Source: CAWEFA01 sp963808135
GTDB lineage: Bacteria; Bacteroidota; Bacteroidia; Bacteroidales; DTGW01
Assembly: GCA_963808135.1 (NCBI GenBank)
Contig: CAWEFA010000041.1
Location: 1-27,402, forward strand
Direction of reading: 5' to 3'
Length of the DNA: 27,402 nucleotides
Every line of letters begins with the position of its first letter. Within the stretch, counting starts at the first letter, position 1. A program made the position numbers and the translations under genes. The notes under the pieces are model-generated. The model did no database searches and was not told where the DNA came from. It worked only from the letters and a program-made list of their open reading frames with translations. This document shows, piece after piece, positions 25,304 through 27,402 of this stretch.

Positions 25304-25310
25304 GGCCCTG
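25298..25310. other. Probable assembly join between unrelated genomes (right)
   Basis: GC content jumps from about 38% to about 70% or more within a few bases. A chemotaxis receptor frame to the left, in its HAMP region, runs on the minus strand directly out of a methyltransferase C-terminal domain to the right (FLDSNPHLQGR). Both genes are cut in mid-domain. An open frame starting at 25450 crosses the join and is an artefact. The short sequence GCGCCGGCC at the join may have allowed the false overlap. Confidence 0.75.
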
Positions 25311-26347
25311 AAGGTGGGGGTTGGAATCCAGGAAGGCCGCCAGGGGCACCTCGGCCAGGGCGCTGGTGGCCATGAGCCGGCAGGCCACGGTGCCCGCGCC
25401 CCACACGGCGATGGGCCGCGCTTCCCGGGCGAGCTGGTCCAGGACTGCATGTTCGCGCACCGTTTGCCGGGCGCACAGGGCCCGGTAGTGGCGGGCGGCT
25501 TCGGGGCCCGGCGCGGTCCGGTGCCGGGGCGGCGGGCTGGAACCCCTTGCGGTAGGCCCAGGCCAGCACCTGCATGGTGGAGCCGCCGCTGTGGATCCGC
25601 TCCACCACGTGGCCGAAGGCCGGGCGGAAGCCGTGCCGGGCCATGAGGTTGTCAAGGCTGGCGCGGGTGAAGAAATTGATGTGCTCGGTGCTGAATTCCT
25701 GGAAGGGCGCTTCGTTGGTCAGGTGGAAGCCTTCCAGGTCCGGGACCTCCAGGTAGAGCAGGCCGCCCGGCTTCAGGGCCTGCGGCCAGGTTGGCCACGG
25801 CCCGGTCCAGGTCGCGGATGTGCTCCACCACGCCCACGGCGATCAGGACGTCATGCGGTCCCCCGGGCAGCGGATCGAACACGGTGCCGGGCGCCACCGC
25901 CAGGCCGTGGCGGCGCCGGGCCGGCGCCGCCGCACGCCGCGGACGGGTCCACCCCCAGCAGGTTGCGGAAGCCCTGGCGGCGCAGCTCCGCCAGCAGCCC
26001 GCCGGTGGCGCAGCCCATCTCGGCGATGGCGGCGGTCCCGTTCGGTCAGCTGCCGGGCCAGCTCCCCGGCGATGGCGCGGAACCGGGCCTGGTCCACCGG
26101 GCCCGGCAGGCCCATGCGGGTGGCGTCCTCGTAGCGGGAGCTGGCCTGATAGTAGTGGTCGAAGGCCTCCTGGGCCGGGATCCCGTCGGCATAGACCATG
26201 CCGCAGCCCGCGCAGGCCACCACCTGGTAGCCGGCATGCAGGCTGACCCCTTCGATGGCGGCCAGGCGGTGGTCGTGGATGAGTTCCCGGACGCTGCCGC
26301 CGCAGACCGGGGCAGGGGCGGGGACCGGGGGCGCGGCATGGGCTCAT
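25303..26347 (-). CDS. Class I SAM methyltransferase (C-methyltransferase type), frame-disrupted, 3'-truncated
   Basis: The protein resembles three-part sugar C-methyltransferases. An N-terminal zinc-binding segment has CPVCGG (after removing one C near 26315) and CAGCGMVYAD. The central Rossmann domain has EMGCATGGLLAEL (SAM motif I), FDPLPGGPHDVLIAVGVVEH (motif II region) and EHINFF. The C-terminal domain has GSTMQVLAWAYRKG and PIAVWGAGTVACRLMATSA, ending FLDSNPHLQG at the join. At least four frame changes are needed, so the gene is scattered over all three minus frames. ATG 26347 overlaps the TGA of the upstream gene (ATGA), implying translational coupling. Such enzymes methylate deoxysugars of O-antigens or secondary metabolites; the substrate cannot be read from this sequence. 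Many plus-strand open frames here are shadows caused by high GC. Confidence 0.7.
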
Positions 26348-27402
26348 GGGCCGCGACCGGCGTAGAGCACCAGTTCCCAGGCATCGGTGCCGTGGTAGCG
26401 CAGGAGCAGGGGGTGCTCGGGCATGGCGGCGTGGACCAGGCAGCGGGATCGCCCAGAGGTGGTCCTGCACGTGGTAGAGGCAGATGGCCAGGGCGGGGCC
26501 CCGGCGCAGCAGGGCGGGGCGCCCCGCAGGGCGTCCAGCTCGGCCCCTTCGATGTCCATCTTGATGAGTCCGGGGGGTCGTCCGCCAGTTCCTGGTCCAG
26601 GGTGCGGCACGGCACTTCGACGCCGCCCTCGCCGAGGTGGCGTCCAGGCTCCGGTGCCCTGGAAGCGCAGGGTGCCCGGGGCCGCGCCCAGGGCCGTGCG
26701 GGTGGAAGCGGATGCGCTCCCGGTGCCTGACCCGGCCATCCATGGCCTGGAAGTTCCGGCCGCTGGCGGGATCCGGCTCGAAGGCGTGGATGCGCCGGGC
26801 GCCTTCGCCCCAGAGTTCCAGCATGCGCCGGCAGGTGTCGCCGTCGAAGGCGCCGGCGTCGGCCAGCACTTCGCCACGCCCCGGCCGGCAGAGCCCTTCG
26901 GGGAAATAGATCTCTTCCGGATCGGTGGCCGGGGAGCAGGCCGAACTCGAGGTGTGAGCCGCCAGAGGGCGTGCCGGATGAACACGTCCCGGGAGCGGGC
27001 GTCCTGGAACAGGGCCAGGGCGGCGATCACTTCGGCGCGCGCCGCCAGGACCCGCTGCGGCAGGTCCAGCGAGTAGTGCGGCACGCAGGCCCCGGGGGTG
27101 GACCCAGGCCAGGTGGCTGAAGTGGGCGACCCGGGCGACGCCCATGCGCTTCAGGCGGGCTTCGGTGTCGGTGAAGCGGTGCGGTTCGCCCTTCGGCGCG
27201 CCAGATGGACACCACGAAGCAGGCCTCCAGGCCGAAGCGCTCGGCGGCATCGGCCGGGGAGAGCACGGGCAGGCCGTCCAGGCTGTCCCCCACTTCCCGG
27301 GATCGCTGTCGGAGAAGGCCAGCACCGGGAAGGGGGCGGCGAGCGCGGCGCGCAGCTTGGCGGCCCAGGGTGCCGGCGCCGAACAGCACTACTGGCGGGT
27401 GC
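26344..27402 (-). CDS. FkbM-family methyltransferase, frame-disrupted, 5'-truncated
   Basis: The gene enters from the window's right edge. Its N-terminal region is a Rossmann-like segment (VVLFGAGTLGRQ, LAFSDSDPGKWG, LDGLPVLSPADAAERFG, FVVSIW). It is followed by a linker (VARVAHFSHLAWVHP) and the FkbM catalytic domain: EEIYFPEGL, ADAGAFDGDTCRRMLEL (SAM motif), RIHAFEPDPASGRNF and IDIEGAELDALRGA (IKIDIEGAE-type motif, read as KMDIEGAELDALRG). It ends LLLRYHGTDAWELVLYAGRGP at a TGA at 26344. At least four frame changes are needed. FkbM enzymes methylate sugar or polyketide hydroxyls; the two-domain form beside a C-methyltransferase suggests a surface-polysaccharide or flagellin-glycan locus. 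The organism is high-GC; its phylum is not determinable from this piece. Confidence 0.72.

Noticed and set aside
25310..25450. N-terminal extension of the chemotaxis receptor rich in Pro, Trp and Arg
   Set aside because: It lies in the GC-rich segment and is an out-of-frame reading of the methyltransferase C-terminal domain.
25591..26730. 379-codon plus-strand open frame and other long plus-strand frames in the GC-rich segment
   Set aside because: Low-complexity Gly/Arg/Pro/Ala composition and no motifs; high GC makes stop codons rare. The minus strand carries recognisable methyltransferase motifs.

Overview
The window is best read as three pieces of DNA from different genomes joined end to end. 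Most of it (about 2310-25300) is AT-rich and typical of the Bacteroidota: a T9SS-sorted subtilase, a DUF4924 gene, a many-bladed two-component-regulator propeller, a YwqK/MORN lipoprotein-like gene, an IS1-family element, almost no Shine-Dalgarno sites, and intergenic repeats. The left flank (1-about 2310, GC near 55%) carries a proteobacterial-type catabolic locus with strong Shine-Dalgarno sites. The right flank (about 25300-27402, GC near 70% or more) carries two methyltransferase genes of a surface-glycan type. At both joins a gene is cut in mid-domain and runs into another cut gene, so assembly chimerism is far more likely than lateral transfer.

Layout. Left flank: the end of a GntR/FCD regulator, a fumarase/adenylosuccinate-lyase superfamily enzyme and the first half of a TRAP DctP protein, all with several frame breaks. 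Core: a truncated propeller sensor (-), an Hsp15-like S4 protein (+), a DUF4924 protein (+), a nucleotide-cyclase/HD protein (-), guanylate kinase (-), cobalamin-dependent methionine synthase MetH (-), a long-chain acyl-CoA synthetase (+), a YwqK-like protein (+), an S8 peptidase (+), a response regulator and a very large hybrid histidine kinase (-, probable operon), a MITE-like hairpin, an outer-membrane barrel gene whose signal-peptide region is split by a complete IS1-family copy, a tandem-repeat leader, a small zinc-ribbon gene, a long repeat-bearing intergenic stretch and the C-terminal half of a chemotaxis receptor. Right flank: an FkbM-family and a class I SAM methyltransferase, overlapping by ATGA.

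Functionally the core mixes housekeeping (gmk, metH, acyl-CoA synthetase) with signal transduction (propeller sensor, cyclase/HD, PAS/GAF hybrid kinase with response regulator, chemotaxis receptor). The genes do not form one pathway. The most informative observation is that the outer-membrane gene can be rebuilt exactly, in frame, by removing the IS1 copy and one 8-bp target duplication. Single-base frame breaks recur (about eight in the 23-kb core, many more in the flanks), several at A/T homopolymers; most look like sequencing errors. I did not find a convincing new multi-gene system.
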